This document shows positions 25,696 to 33,886 of a stretch of 64,000 bases of DNA, piece by piece. Made by a program: the position numbers and the translations under genes. The notes under the pieces were generated by a model, which was not told where the DNA came from, did not search any database, and worked only from the letters and a program-made list of their open reading frames with translations. Position 1 is the stretch's first letter; each line of letters opens with the position of its first letter. This stretch comes from DATAUK01 sp036268295 (GTDB lineage Bacteria; Actinomycetota; Actinomycetes; JAFAQI01), in NCBI GenBank assembly GCA_036268295.1, contig DATAUK010000033.1:65027-129026 (forward strand), written 5' to 3'.

Positions 25696-26382
25696 GTGAA
25701 AGCCCCGATAGCCGTCGCGCTCGACACCTCCGACCTGGCAACCGCGGTCCGCTGGGCGAGTGCGGTCAGCGATCACGTGTCGACCGCCAAGGTCGGCCTC
25801 GAGCTGTTCTGCGCCGAGGGCGCTGCTGCGGTCGAGAAGATCCGCGCCGGCTCCGATCTCGAGATCTTTCTCGACCTCAAGCTGCACGACATCCCCGCCA
25901 CGGTCGGCGGTGCGGCGCGGGCGGTTGCCGATCTGGCTCCGACCTACCTCACCGTGCACGCCGCCGGCGGCGCAGCGATGATCGCGGCGGCAGCGAAAGC
26001 GCTGCCCGAGACCCGGATCACTGCCGTCACCATCCTCACCTCGCTCGCGGCGCCTGATCTCGACCGGATCGGGCTCGCCGGGCCGCCCGAGACTGCGGCC
26101 GTGCGGTTGGCGATGCTGGCCGTCGGCGCCGGCGCCCGCGCGATCGTCTGCTCGCCGCGGGAGGTTGCCTCGGTGCGGGCCGCGGTGGGTCCGGCGATCC
26201 GGCTGATCACCCCGGGGGTGCGCCCGACCGGCACCGCCAGCGACGACCAGGCGAGGGTCTCGACGCCGGCCCAGGCGTTGGCCGACGGCGCGGACCTGCT
26301 GGTGATCGGGCGCCCGATTACCGGTGCTGCTGATCCTGGTGTGGCGGCTGCGTCGGTTGCCGCGTCGCTTGTCGCCTCCTAG
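25696..26382 (+). CDS. pyrF: orotidine 5'-phosphate decarboxylase
   Basis: A 228-residue TIM-barrel enzyme that makes UMP from OMP. The catalytic Asp-x-Lys-x-x-Asp is FLDLKLHDIPATV, the form typical of group 1 (E. coli/Bacillus) enzymes, with LITPGVRP and LLVIGRPIT for phosphate binding. The GTG at 25696 has AGAGG upstream. Many model actinobacteria carry the longer group 2 enzyme, so this, with PyrK/PyrD-1B, gives the operon a Firmicute-like late pathway. Last gene of the pyrimidine operon. Confidence 0.94.
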   Translation: MKAPIAVALDTSDLATAVRWASAVSDHVSTAKVGLELFCAEGAAAVEKIRAGSDLEIFLDLKLHDIPATVGGAARAVADLAPTYLTVHAAGGAAMIAAAAKALPETRITAVTILTSLAAPDLDRIGLAGPPETAAVRLAMLAVGAGARAIVCSPREVASVRAAVGPAIRLITPGVRPTGTASDDQARVSTPAQALADGADLLVIGRPITGAADPGVAAASVAASLVAS

Positions 26383-26436
26383 TTGCGCAACCCGTTTCGC
26401 CTCGCTAGGTTCGCCGCCGCTGGTGCTCTTGCGCAA
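26383..26436. promoter_or_regulatory. pair of TTGCGCAA palindromes upstream of mihF
   Basis: The 126-bp gap 26383-26508 contains the 8-bp palindrome TTGCGCAA at 26383-26390 and again at 26429-26436, centres 46 bp apart. A TAATAG/TAGTGG -10-like stretch follows at about 26448-26456. The arrangement suggests a dimeric-regulator operator at the mihF promoter, but no regulator is identified. Confidence 0.35.
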
Positions 26437-26508
26437 TCGGGGTGGCGTAATAGTGGCTAGTGCACTCCCGCCCGTACCACCCGTCCCAGACCATGAGGTG
26501 AATGCCAA

Positions 26509-26850
26509 GTGGCCCTCCCGTCGTTGACCCCCGAAGAGCGTTCGGCCGCGCTGGCCAAGGCGGCCGCCGCGCGCAAGTCGAGGGCCGCGCTGCGCGACCG
26601 GCTCAAGCACGCCGCTGCCTCGCTCGACGACGTCTTCTCGGCCGGTGAGACCGACGAGGCGGTCGGCAAGATGCGGGTCAGCGCGGTGCTCGAGTCGATG
26701 CCAGGGGTCGGCAAGGTGCGCGCCCAGCGGATCATGGAGAAGATCGGGATCTCCGCGAGCCGCCGGGTTCGCGGCCTCGGCACCCACCAGCGGGCAGCGT
26801 TGCAACGCGAGTTCGCACCAGGGCCAACTGCACCGCATGCCGGGATCTAG
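26509..26850 (+). CDS. mihF: mycobacterial-type integration host factor (mIHF)
   Basis: A 113-residue nucleoid-associated protein, the actinobacterial analogue of IHF, needed for phage L5 integration in mycobacteria and for chromosome organisation. A helical N-terminal part precedes the H2TH-like DNA-binding segment SMPGVGKVRAQRIMEKIGIS and SRRVRGLG. GTG start at 26509 with AGGTGA upstream. The C-terminus (after RVRGLGTHQRAAL) is a short Pro/Ala tail. The stop TAG (26848-26850) is part of the CTAG duplicated by an inserted element; before insertion it would have overlapped the gmk GTG by one base. Confidence 0.93.
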   Translation: MALPSLTPEERSAALAKAAAARKSRAALRDRLKHAAASLDDVFSAGETDEAVGKMRVSAVLESMPGVGKVRAQRIMEKIGISASRRVRGLGTHQRAALQREFAPGPTAPHAGI

Positions 26851-27011
26851 TGTCCCGCGCCAGAAGTTCGGCGGCTAATTCCGTCGCCCAGATGCGCGCT
26901 CACGGCGTTGTCGTCGTGGGCGGTAGCACGACTACCGCTCTCCTCCTCCGCCTTGCGAGCGCACACCTGAACAACGGACTTATGCCACCAACTCCAGGCG
27001 CGGGACACTAG
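26847..27011. mobile_element. MITE-like palindromic element with CTAG duplication at the mihF/gmk junction
   Basis: The element is 26851-27007 (157 bp), flanked by CTAG at 26847-26850 and 27008-27011. The ends TGTCCCGCGCC and GGCGCGGGACA are perfect 11-bp terminal inverted repeats. Imperfect complementarity continues across much of the length, and the exact centre is a perfect hairpin (GCGGTAG 26920-26926, loop CACGA, CTACCGC 26932-26938). It holds no gene. Removing the element plus one CTAG gives TAGTG, a one-base overlap of the mihF stop and gmk start, which supports a recent transposition-like insertion. A 4-bp CTAG target is known for IS5-group elements; kinship is only inferred. Confidence 0.75.
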
Positions 27012-27568
27012 TGCCTGCTAGCCGCCTTACTGTTCTGTCCGGCCCGGCCGGCGTCGGGAAGAGCACCGTCGTTGCCCATCTGCGCCATCACGCGCCGCAG
27101 ATCTGGCACTCGGTGAGCGTGACGACCCGGCCGATCCGGCCTGGCGAGACCGACGGCGCGAGCTATCGGTTCGTCACCCCGGCGCAGTTCGAGGCGATGG
27201 TCGCGGCCGGCGAGCTGCTCGAGCACGCGGAGTACGCCGGCAACTTCTATGGCACGCCGCGTGCCCCCGTCAGCGAGCATCTCGCCGCCGGTGATCCGGT
27301 GCTGCTGGAGATCGAGATCCAGGGCGCACGTCAGGTGCGCGAACTGGTGCCGGAGGCGCTGCTCGTCTTCCTCGCGCCGCCGTCGTGGGACGAGCTCGAG
27401 CGGCGGCTGCGCGGCCGCGGCACTGAGGCCGCGGAGGTCATCGCCCGCCGGCTCGACCAGGCCAGGATCGAGCTCGCCGCCGAGCCCGAGTTCGATGCCG
27501 TGATCGTGGCGCGTTCTGTCGCGGCGGCCGCTGGCGATCTGCTCGGCCTGATGCAGGCCCCGGCGTAG
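27011..27568 (+). CDS. gmk: guanylate kinase
   Basis: A 185-residue P-loop kinase converting GMP to GDP. Walker A is SGPAGVGKSTVV; SVTTRPIRPGETDGASYRFV binds GMP, and GNFYGTPRAPV, LLEIEIQGARQVR and FLAPPSWDELERRL match the family. The GTG start lies at the very edge of the inserted palindromic element, so translation coupling to mihF has been lost and the present ribosome site (AGGCG) is weak. Followed by rpoZ, a common pairing. Confidence 0.95.
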   Translation: MPASRLTVLSGPAGVGKSTVVAHLRHHAPQIWHSVSVTTRPIRPGETDGASYRFVTPAQFEAMVAAGELLEHAEYAGNFYGTPRAPVSEHLAAGDPVLLEIEIQGARQVRELVPEALLVFLAPPSWDELERRLRGRGTEAAEVIARRLDQARIELAAEPEFDAVIVARSVAAAAGDLLGLMQAPA

Positions 27569-27644
27569 CGGGTTGAGCGCTCAGGCTGCCCGACGCTGGT
27601 AGCCTGGAGGTCTCTCCCGTCCGTCTTCTTAGATTGAGGCATGT

Positions 27645-27908
27645 GTGTCCGGCACCGCCGCGCGACCCGAAGGCATCACCAACCCGCCGATTGACGAGCT
27701 GCTCGAGCGGGTCGAGAGCAAGTACGCCCTGGTGATCTATGCCGCTAAGCGCGCCCGCCAGATCAACGCTTACTACTCCCAGCTCGGCGAGGGCCTGCTG
27801 GAATATGTCGGACCACTCGTCCCGGCCCACGTGCAGGAGAAGCCGCTGTCGGTGGCGTTGCGCGAGGCCAACCAGGATCTGCTGAGCTTCGAGCAGATCG
27901 AGGTCTAG
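27645..27908 (+). CDS. rpoZ: DNA-directed RNA polymerase omega subunit
   Basis: An 87-residue omega subunit that helps fold and hold beta-prime. It contains NPPIDELLERVESKYALVIYAAKRARQIN, the family's conserved core, and ends in the usual C-terminal SVALREANQDLLSFEQ. GTG start at 27645, with GAGG upstream at 27636-27639. Position between gmk and coaBC is conserved across actinobacteria. Confidence 0.95.
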   Translation: MSGTAARPEGITNPPIDELLERVESKYALVIYAAKRARQINAYYSQLGEGLLEYVGPLVPAHVQEKPLSVALREANQDLLSFEQIEV

Positions 27909-27929
27909 CTCAACTCCTCGGAGGCGCGC

Positions 27930-29153
27930 TTGAGCACTGCCGAGCCCGGCGACGCGCCGCGCGTGATCCTCGGCGTCTGCGGCGGCATCGCGGCGTACAA
28001 AGCCTGTGAGCTGCTTCGCCGGCTGACCGAGTCCGGGCACGATGTCCGGGTCATTCCGACCGACTCGGCACTGCAGTTCGTCGGTGAGACGACCTGGGCG
28101 GCGTTGTCGGGGAACCCGGTGGCGACCGATGTGTGGACCGCGGCCCACCAGGTGCCCCACGTGATGCTCGGCCGGCAGGCCGATCTGGTCGTCGTCGCGC
28201 CGGCGACCGCGGACTTCCTGGCCCGGATGGTGATCGGCCGCTCCGATGACCTCCTGAGTGCCACCTTGCTGACCGCGAGATGCCCGATCGTGGTCGCTCC
28301 CGCGATGCACACCGAGATGTGGGAGCACGCTGCGACCCGCGAGAACGTCGCGACGCTACGGGAGCGCGGCGTGATCGTGCTCGAACCGGCGGTCGGCCGG
28401 CTGACCGGCACCGACAGCGGGATCGGCCGGCTGCCGGAGCCGGCGGAGATCTTCGCGGTGGCCCGCATGGTGCTGAGCCGAGGTGCGGCGGCGCCGCTGG
28501 ACCTGGTCGGCCGTCACGTCGTGGTCTCGGCGGGGGGCACCCGGGAGCCACTGGATCCGGTGCGCTTCCTCGGGAATCGCTCGAGCGGGCGGCAAGGCTA
28601 TGCGCTCGCTCGAGCCGCGGTTGCCCGCGGCGCCGAGGTCACCCTGATCTCGGCGAATGCCGCACTCGCAGATCCGGCCGGGGCCAAGGTGGTCCGGGTC
28701 GGCACCGCCGACGAGCTCCGCAGCGCCGTGCTCGAGGCAGCCGCAAGTGCCGACGCGGTCGTCATGGCCGCAGCGGTCGCCGACTTCCGGCCGGTCTCGC
28801 GGGCGACCTCCAAACTGAAGAAGACCTCTGTCGAGCCTGACCCGATCGCGTTGACCAGGAACGCCGACATCCTTGCCGAGATCTCCGCTGACCGGCTGCG
28901 GGCCGGCCAGGTCGTCGTCGGGTTCGCGGCCGAGACCGACGACGCGGTCGCCAACGGCCGGGTCAAGCTGGCGGCCAAGGGGTGCGACCTGATCGTCGTC
29001 AATGAGGTGGGGGAGCACCGCACCTTCGACTCCGACGACAACTCGGCGACCATCCTCGCCGCTGACGGCACCGTGACCGTCGTCGGTGAAGGGAGCAAGG
29101 AAGCGCTCGGTCATGTGATCTGGGATCTCGTTGTCGCCCGGCTGGCCGTTTAG
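27930..29153 (+). CDS. coaBC: bifunctional phosphopantothenoylcysteine decarboxylase / phosphopantothenate-cysteine ligase
   Basis: A 407-residue two-domain enzyme for steps two and three of coenzyme A synthesis. The N-terminal flavin-dependent CoaC domain has GVCGGIAAYKACELLRRL and APAMHTEMWEH. The C-terminal CoaB domain (from about residue 195) has VVVSAGGTREPLDPVRFLGNRSSG and the SKLKK segment. TTG start at 27930 with CGGAGG 5 nt before. 21 bp after rpoZ. Confidence 0.95.
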   Translation: MSTAEPGDAPRVILGVCGGIAAYKACELLRRLTESGHDVRVIPTDSALQFVGETTWAALSGNPVATDVWTAAHQVPHVMLGRQADLVVVAPATADFLARMVIGRSDDLLSATLLTARCPIVVAPAMHTEMWEHAATRENVATLRERGVIVLEPAVGRLTGTDSGIGRLPEPAEIFAVARMVLSRGAAAPLDLVGRHVVVSAGGTREPLDPVRFLGNRSSGRQGYALARAAVARGAEVTLISANAALADPAGAKVVRVGTADELRSAVLEAAASADAVVMAAAVADFRPVSRATSKLKKTSVEPDPIALTRNADILAEISADRLRAGQVVVGFAAETDDAVANGRVKLAAKGCDLIVVNEVGEHRTFDSDDNSATILAADGTVTVVGEGSKEALGHVIWDLVVARLAV

Positions 29154-29178
29154 CCCGGACCCGGTCGACGTGGCGACG

Positions 29179-29754
29179 ATGCTGCCGCTCGACCTCGGTG
29201 TTGGCCTGGCGCTTCATGCGACGACTGAGACGGATGCCGAGGAGGCGTTCCCGGTCGTCGACGCCGAGCGCGCGCGGCTGCGCGAATGGCTGCCGTGGGT
29301 CGATTCGACCGTCACTTTGGCAGTCGAGCAGGACTATCTGCGCAGCATCGAGCAGGCCAACGACCTCGGTGCCGGCCTGCACGCGACGATCCGCCTCGAT
29401 GGTGGGTTCGGTGGCTTCATCGGGCTGCGCCTCAATGCCGCGCACCGTAGCGCCGAGGTCGGCTATTGGCTCTCGGAGCGGTGCGTCGGGCGCGGGGTGA
29501 TGACGCGGGCCGTTGCCGCGATGTGCGACCTCGCGTTCGGCCCGCTGCAGCTGCACCGCTTCGAGCTGCTCGCCGCCACCGGCAACACCCGCAGCCGCGC
29601 CATCGCCGAGCGACTCGGAATGTCGCTGGAGGGCATCCGGCGCGAGGCCGAGGAGCTGCCGACCGGCCTGGTCGACCTCGCGATGTACGCCGTACTGTCC
29701 CAGGACTGGCCGGGAGGGCCGGCCGTGCTTTCGCGCCTGGAGCCGAGCAGCTGA
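29179..29754 (+). CDS. RimJ/RimL-type GNAT N-acetyltransferase
   Basis: A 191-residue GNAT-fold enzyme. REWLPWVD, AEVGYWLSERCVGRGVMTRAV (acetyl-CoA loop) and HRFELLAATGNTRSRAIAERLGM fit the ribosomal-protein-serine acetyltransferase type, but substrates in this family vary widely. The ATG at 29179 gives the standard MLPLDLGVGL start; the longer frame upstream overlaps coaBC and is not needed. Confidence 0.8.
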   Translation: MLPLDLGVGLALHATTETDAEEAFPVVDAERARLREWLPWVDSTVTLAVEQDYLRSIEQANDLGAGLHATIRLDGGFGGFIGLRLNAAHRSAEVGYWLSERCVGRGVMTRAVAAMCDLAFGPLQLHRFELLAATGNTRSRAIAERLGMSLEGIRREAEELPTGLVDLAMYAVLSQDWPGGPAVLSRLEPSS

Positions 29755-29827
29755 TTGCTCAGCCGTTTAGACTTGCGCTGGCCCGCCGGTGGTTTGTGAC
29801 CGGCTCACAATCGATGAGGAGCACGAG

Positions 29828-31027
29828 TTGTCGCGCCGTCTGTTCACTTCGGAGTCGGTGACCGAAGGTCACCCCGACAAGATCGCTGACCAGATCAGCG
29901 ACTCCATCCTCGACGCGATGATCAAGGACGACCCTGCCAGCCGGGTGGCCGTCGAGACCCTCATCACCACCGGCCAGGTGCACATCGCCGGCGAGGTCAA
30001 GACCGGCACGTACGTCGACATCCCTGACATCGTCCGCCGGACCATCCTCGACATCGGCTATGACTCCTCTCGCAAGGGCTTCGATGGCGAGTCCTGTGGC
30101 GTCAGCGTCTCGATCGGCTCACAGTCCGCGGACATCGCGCAGGGCGTCGATGATGCCTACGAGCACCGGGTCGGCAAGGACACCCCGGACCTGCTCGACC
30201 GGCAGGGCGCCGGCGACCAGGGGCTGATGTTCGGCTACGCCTGCAACGACACCCCCGAGCTGATGCCGTTGCCGATCGCGCTGGCTCACCGGCTGGCGCG
30301 TCGGCTCTCCGCGGTGCGCAAAAGCGGCCTGGTGCCCTACTTGCGCCCGGACGGCAAGACCCAGGTCACGATCGAGTACGACGGTCACAACGCCGCGAAG
30401 CTCGACACCGTTGTCGTCTCCAGCCAGCACGCTGCCGACATCGACATCGACACGCTGCTCGCTCCTGACGTGCGTGAGCACGTGGTCGACCCGGAGCTCG
30501 CGGAGCTCGGGATCCACACCGGCGACTACCGCCTGCTGGTCAACCCGACCGGTCGGTTCGAGATCGGCGGCCCGATGGGCGATGCCGGCCTCACCGGCCG
30601 CAAGATCATCGTCGACACCTACGGCGGCATGGCCCGCCACGGTGGCGGCGCGTTCAGCGGCAAGGACCCGTCGAAGGTCGACCGCTCGGCGGCGTACGCG
30701 ATGCGATGGGTCGCCAAGAACGTCGTCGCTGCCGGTCTCGCCGAGCGCTGCGAGGTCCAGGTCGCCTACGCGATCGGCAAGGCCCGGCCGGTGGGCACGT
30801 TCGTCGACACCTTCGGCACCGGTGTGGTGCCGGACGAGAAGATTCAGGACGCCATCCTCGCCGTGTTCGATCTGCGGCCGGCCGCGATCATCCGCGATCT
30901 CGACCTGCTCCGCCCGATCTATCTGCAGACCGCGGCGTACGGCCACTTCGGCCGTCCGGAGATGGACTTCACCTGGGAGTCGACTGCGCGCGTCGACGCC
31001 CTGAAGTCTGCTGTCTCCGACAACTAG
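29828..31027 (+). CDS. metK: S-adenosylmethionine synthetase
   Basis: A 399-residue enzyme making SAM from methionine and ATP. Signature blocks: TSESVTEGHPDKIADQISD, GAGDQGLMFGYA and GGGAFSGKDPSKVDRSAAY. TTG start at 29828 with AGGAG (29817-29821) 6 nt upstream; an in-frame start at 29789 lies in the leader. No SAM riboswitch was recognised in the short 73-bp gap. A structured repeat follows the gene. Confidence 0.97.
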   Translation: MSRRLFTSESVTEGHPDKIADQISDSILDAMIKDDPASRVAVETLITTGQVHIAGEVKTGTYVDIPDIVRRTILDIGYDSSRKGFDGESCGVSVSIGSQSADIAQGVDDAYEHRVGKDTPDLLDRQGAGDQGLMFGYACNDTPELMPLPIALAHRLARRLSAVRKSGLVPYLRPDGKTQVTIEYDGHNAAKLDTVVVSSQHAADIDIDTLLAPDVREHVVDPELAELGIHTGDYRLLVNPTGRFEIGGPMGDAGLTGRKIIVDTYGGMARHGGGAFSGKDPSKVDRSAAYAMRWVAKNVVAAGLAERCEVQVAYAIGKARPVGTFVDTFGTGVVPDEKIQDAILAVFDLRPAAIIRDLDLLRPIYLQTAAYGHFGRPEMDFTWESTARVDALKSAVSDN

Positions 31028-31055
31028 TCGGTACGTCCCGCTTGTCTCCTGGCTT

Positions 31056-31146
31056 AACCCCGCGGATGTGCCATGTGTGGGGCTATTGCCCCACCCATGG
31101 CACATCACTGGGCTTATAGGCCCACTGATGGCACATGCGCGGGGTT
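31056..31146. repeat. structured intergenic repeat downstream of metK
   Basis: A 19-bp stem with one mismatch (GATGTGCCATGTGTGGGGC at 31065-31083, partner 31088-31106, loop TATT) is followed by a second hairpin (TGGGC 31109-31113, GCCCA 31120-31124) and a further copy of ATGGCACAT, 31 bp from the previous one. The outermost arms (31056-31074 and 31128-31146) also pair in 18 of 19 positions, so the first arm has two competing partners. It may end metK transcription, though no U-tract is present. Confidence 0.6.
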
Positions 31147-31208
31147 GTTCTCGGGCGGTTTGTGGATGTCGGGGAACGGGAGTCTTTGGGCGCTGGTAGA
31201 CCTTGCTG

Positions 31209-33248
31209 GTGAGTTCTCCCGGTCCGGTACGGCGCCCTGCCAAGCCGGCCGCGCGGCGGTCGGCTTCGCGAGTGGTGGCACGCGAGCCAGCGGCGGTTGA
31301 TCCGGTGGCGCGGGTGGCCGCCGATATCTCGCTGCCGCATCTTGACCGGCCGTTCGACTACCTGGTGACCGAGGTGCAGTCAGCGGCGGCGCAGCCGGGG
31401 GTGCGGGTCAGGGTTCGCTTCGCCGGTCAGCTGGTCGACGGAATCATCCTCGAGCGGCTGGCGGCCAGCGACCACGACGGCCGGTTGGCGTACCTGGAGC
31501 GGGTGCTCGGTGACGAGCCGGTGCTCTCCACGGAGATCGCCGCTCTCGGCCATGAGGCCGCCGCCCGCTGGGCCGGAACTTTCGCCGATGTCGTGCGGCT
31601 CGCGGTGCCGCCGCGGCACGCGACCGCCGAGAAGCGGGTCCGGCCGGCTCCGATGCCGCCGCCGGATCCGCCGCCGCCGGACGCGCTGTCGCGGTACGTC
31701 GACGGCGAGTTTCTGCTCGCCGAGCTGGTGCTCGGCTCGCCTCGCCGGAGCTGGGAGGTGCTGCCGGGGGACTGGCCGGCCGAGATCGCGGTGGCCGTGG
31801 CCGCCTCGTTGAGCGGTGACCGCGGTGTGGTGGTCGTCGTGCCGGATGCCCGCGACGTTGCTCGAGTTGATGCCGCGTTGACGTCGCGGCTCGGCGCCGG
31901 GCGCCACGTCGCCCTGACCGCCGACCTCGGCCCGGCCGAGCGATACCGGCGATTCCTCGCGGTCAGCCGGGGCGAGGTGCTCGCCGTGCTCGGCACTCGC
32001 GCCGCGGTCTGGGCGCCAGTCCGGCGGCTGGGACTGGTCGTGGTCTGGGACGACGGCGACGACCTGTACGCCGAGCCGCGGGCGCCGTACTCCCATGCCC
32101 GCGACGTCGCCGTCCTCCGGGCTCATCGAGCCGGATCGGGCCTCCTGCTGGCCGGGCACGCGGTGACGGCCGAGGCAGCCCAGCTGGTGGAGACCGGGTG
32201 GGCGAGGGCGTCAGGGCCGACGGCTACCGCGAGAAGTCGTGACCTGCCGTCGGTGCGCGCATCCGGCGGAGATGACGAACTTGGCGACGATGCTGGCGCG
32301 CGAGCCGCGCGGCTTCCCACCGTGGCGTGGCGGACCGCGCGGGACGGCTTGCGGGCCGGGCCGGTGTTGGTGCAAGTGCCGCGTCGCGGCTACCAGCCCG
32401 GCTTGGCGTGTGCGGCCTGCCGGCAGCCGGCGCATTGCCGGCACTGCGGCGGCCCGCTCGCCCGGCCGGCTGAGAATCGCGCGCCGCAGTGTCGATGGTG
32501 CGGGGTGGTCGCGAGCGACTGGCGGTGCGGCGCGTGTGGCAAGGACGCGCTGCGGGCGGTGGTGGTCGGCGTACGCCGAACCGCGGAAGAGCTCGGCCGG
32601 GCCTTTCCGGGCGTGCCGGTGCGAACCTCCGGCGGCGGCACCGTCGTCGACGCGGTCGACGACGAGCCGGCGCTGGTGATCGCCACGCCGAGCGCCGAGC
32701 CGGTGGCAGCCGGTGGATATGCGGCTGCCATCCTGCTCGACGGCTGGATGCTGCTGGCGCGGCCGGATCTGCGCGCCGCCGAGGAGGCGTTGCGGCGCTG
32801 GCTGGCGGCTGCTGCGCTGGTTCGCGGCAAGGCCCTCGGCGGTCGCATCGTCGTCGTGGCGCCCGGGGAGCTCCGCGCGGTCCAGGCACTGGTGCGCTGG
32901 CAGCCGAGATGGCACGCCGAGCGTGAGCTCGACGAACGGCGCGCCCTGCACCTCCCGCCGGCCGGCCGGATGGCGGCGGTCACCGGTGCCCGCCAGGCGG
33001 TCGCCGACCTGCTGCAGTCCGTGCTGCTGCCGCCGACCGCGGAGTTGCTCGGCCCGGTCCCGGCACCGGCCGGCCGGGCAGCAGTGACGGCGGGCGACGG
33101 CGAACCGGCGGAACGGATGCTGATCCGGGTTCCACGCCAGGACGGCGCGGAGCTGACCGCGGCGTTGAAGGCCGCCCAGGCCGGCCGAAGCGCCCGCAAA
33201 GCACCGGGCGCGGTCAAGGTCGAGCTCGATCCGATCATCGTCGCCTGA
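31209..33248 (+). CDS. priA: PriA-like primosomal protein N' without helicase motifs
   Basis: A 679-residue protein with the N-terminal PriA DNA-binding domain (VAADISLPHLDRPFDYLV) and the double zinc module (CAACRQPAHCRHCGGPL, CRWCG, CGACGKDALR). The Walker A GxTGSGKT of true PriA is missing: the equivalent region reads EVLPGDWPAEIAVAVAASL. The DEEH box is degraded to WDDGDDLY. This ATPase-dead form is usual for actinobacteria. The GTG at 31209 starts 6 nt after TAGACC (31197-31202), so the mRNA may be leaderless. It lies before def-fmt-rsmB, as in many bacteria. Confidence 0.88.
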   Translation: MSSPGPVRRPAKPAARRSASRVVAREPAAVDPVARVAADISLPHLDRPFDYLVTEVQSAAAQPGVRVRVRFAGQLVDGIILERLAASDHDGRLAYLERVLGDEPVLSTEIAALGHEAAARWAGTFADVVRLAVPPRHATAEKRVRPAPMPPPDPPPPDALSRYVDGEFLLAELVLGSPRRSWEVLPGDWPAEIAVAVAASLSGDRGVVVVVPDARDVARVDAALTSRLGAGRHVALTADLGPAERYRRFLAVSRGEVLAVLGTRAAVWAPVRRLGLVVVWDDGDDLYAEPRAPYSHARDVAVLRAHRAGSGLLLAGHAVTAEAAQLVETGWARASGPTATARSRDLPSVRASGGDDELGDDAGARAARLPTVAWRTARDGLRAGPVLVQVPRRGYQPGLACAACRQPAHCRHCGGPLARPAENRAPQCRWCGVVASDWRCGACGKDALRAVVVGVRRTAEELGRAFPGVPVRTSGGGTVVDAVDDEPALVIATPSAEPVAAGGYAAAILLDGWMLLARPDLRAAEEALRRWLAAAALVRGKALGGRIVVVAPGELRAVQALVRWQPRWHAERELDERRALHLPPAGRMAAVTGARQAVADLLQSVLLPPTAELLGPVPAPAGRAAVTAGDGEPAERMLIRVPRQDGAELTAALKAAQAGRSARKAPGAVKVELDPIIVA

Positions 33249-33298
33249 GACCGCGGTCTCGCGAGGTTCTCGCCGCTCCCGCGGCGGCGACTTACCAT
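33247..33298. other. dyad symmetries and -10-like site between priA and def
   Basis: Directly at the priA stop lies a perfect 14-bp palindrome (GAGACCGCGGTCTC, 33247-33260), then a GCGAG/CTCGC hairpin (33261-33273) and GCCGC/GCGGC arms. A TACCAT -10-like hexamer follows at 33293-33298. Together these could terminate priA transcription and start def, but none is strong alone. Confidence 0.35.
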
Positions 33299-33337
33299 GG
33301 TCGGTCGTTGCTGGTTGGTGCTCCAGGAGGTTCCGCG

Positions 33338-33886
33338 GTGTCTGTTCAGCCGATTCGTCTGTTCGGCGACCCGGTGCTGACCACGCCTGCTGCCGAGGTC
33401 ACCACCTTCGACAAGGAGCTGCGGGTCCTGGTCAAGGACCTGGCGGAGACGATGCTCGACGCGCCGGGCCTCGGGCTTGCCGCGCCTCAGATCGGCGTCA
33501 GCCTCCGGGTGTTCACCTACGACGTCGACGAGGAGGTCGGACATCTGATCAACCCGGTGATCCGCGTGGTAGGCGAGGAGGACCAGGAGGGTGACGAGGG
33601 CTGCCTGTCCTTCCCTGGCCTGACATTCCCTACCACCCGCCGGCAGCATGTCGTCGCGACCGGGATGAACATGCACGGTGAGCCGGTCACCGTCGACGGC
33701 AGCGACCTGCTCGCCCGTTGCGTCCAGCATGAGGTCGACCATCTCGACGGGATCCTGTTCATCGACCGGCTCGACCGGGCCCAGCGCAAGGCGGCCATGA
33801 AGGAGATCCGGGAGGCCGAGTGGGCCGGCATGACGGTGCCGGTCGTCAGGACCTCGCCGCATGCCTTCAGCGGCGTCATTCGTTAG
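33338..33886 (+). CDS. def: peptide deformylase
   Basis: A 182-residue Fe/Zn hydrolase removing N-formyl groups from nascent proteins. All three motifs are intact: GLGLAAPQIG, EGCLSFPG (metal Cys) and QHEVDHLDG (metal His residues and catalytic Glu). The GTG at 33338 follows AGGAGG (33325-33330) by 7 nt. The stop shares a base with the fmt start. Confidence 0.97.
   Translation: MSVQPIRLFGDPVLTTPAAEVTTFDKELRVLVKDLAETMLDAPGLGLAAPQIGVSLRVFTYDVDEEVGHLINPVIRVVGEEDQEGDEGCLSFPGLTFPTTRRQHVVATGMNMHGEPVTVDGSDLLARCVQHEVDHLDGILFIDRLDRAQRKAAMKEIREAEWAGMTVPVVRTSPHAFSGVIR

Noticed and set aside
29755..29827. SAM riboswitch before metK
   Set aside because: The gap is only 73 bp and none of the SAM-I/II/IV core motifs are visible.
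31056..31146. CRISPR-like array (similar units about 31 bp apart)
   Set aside because: Only two to three imperfect units, the spacers are themselves palindromic and related to each other, and no cas genes are present.
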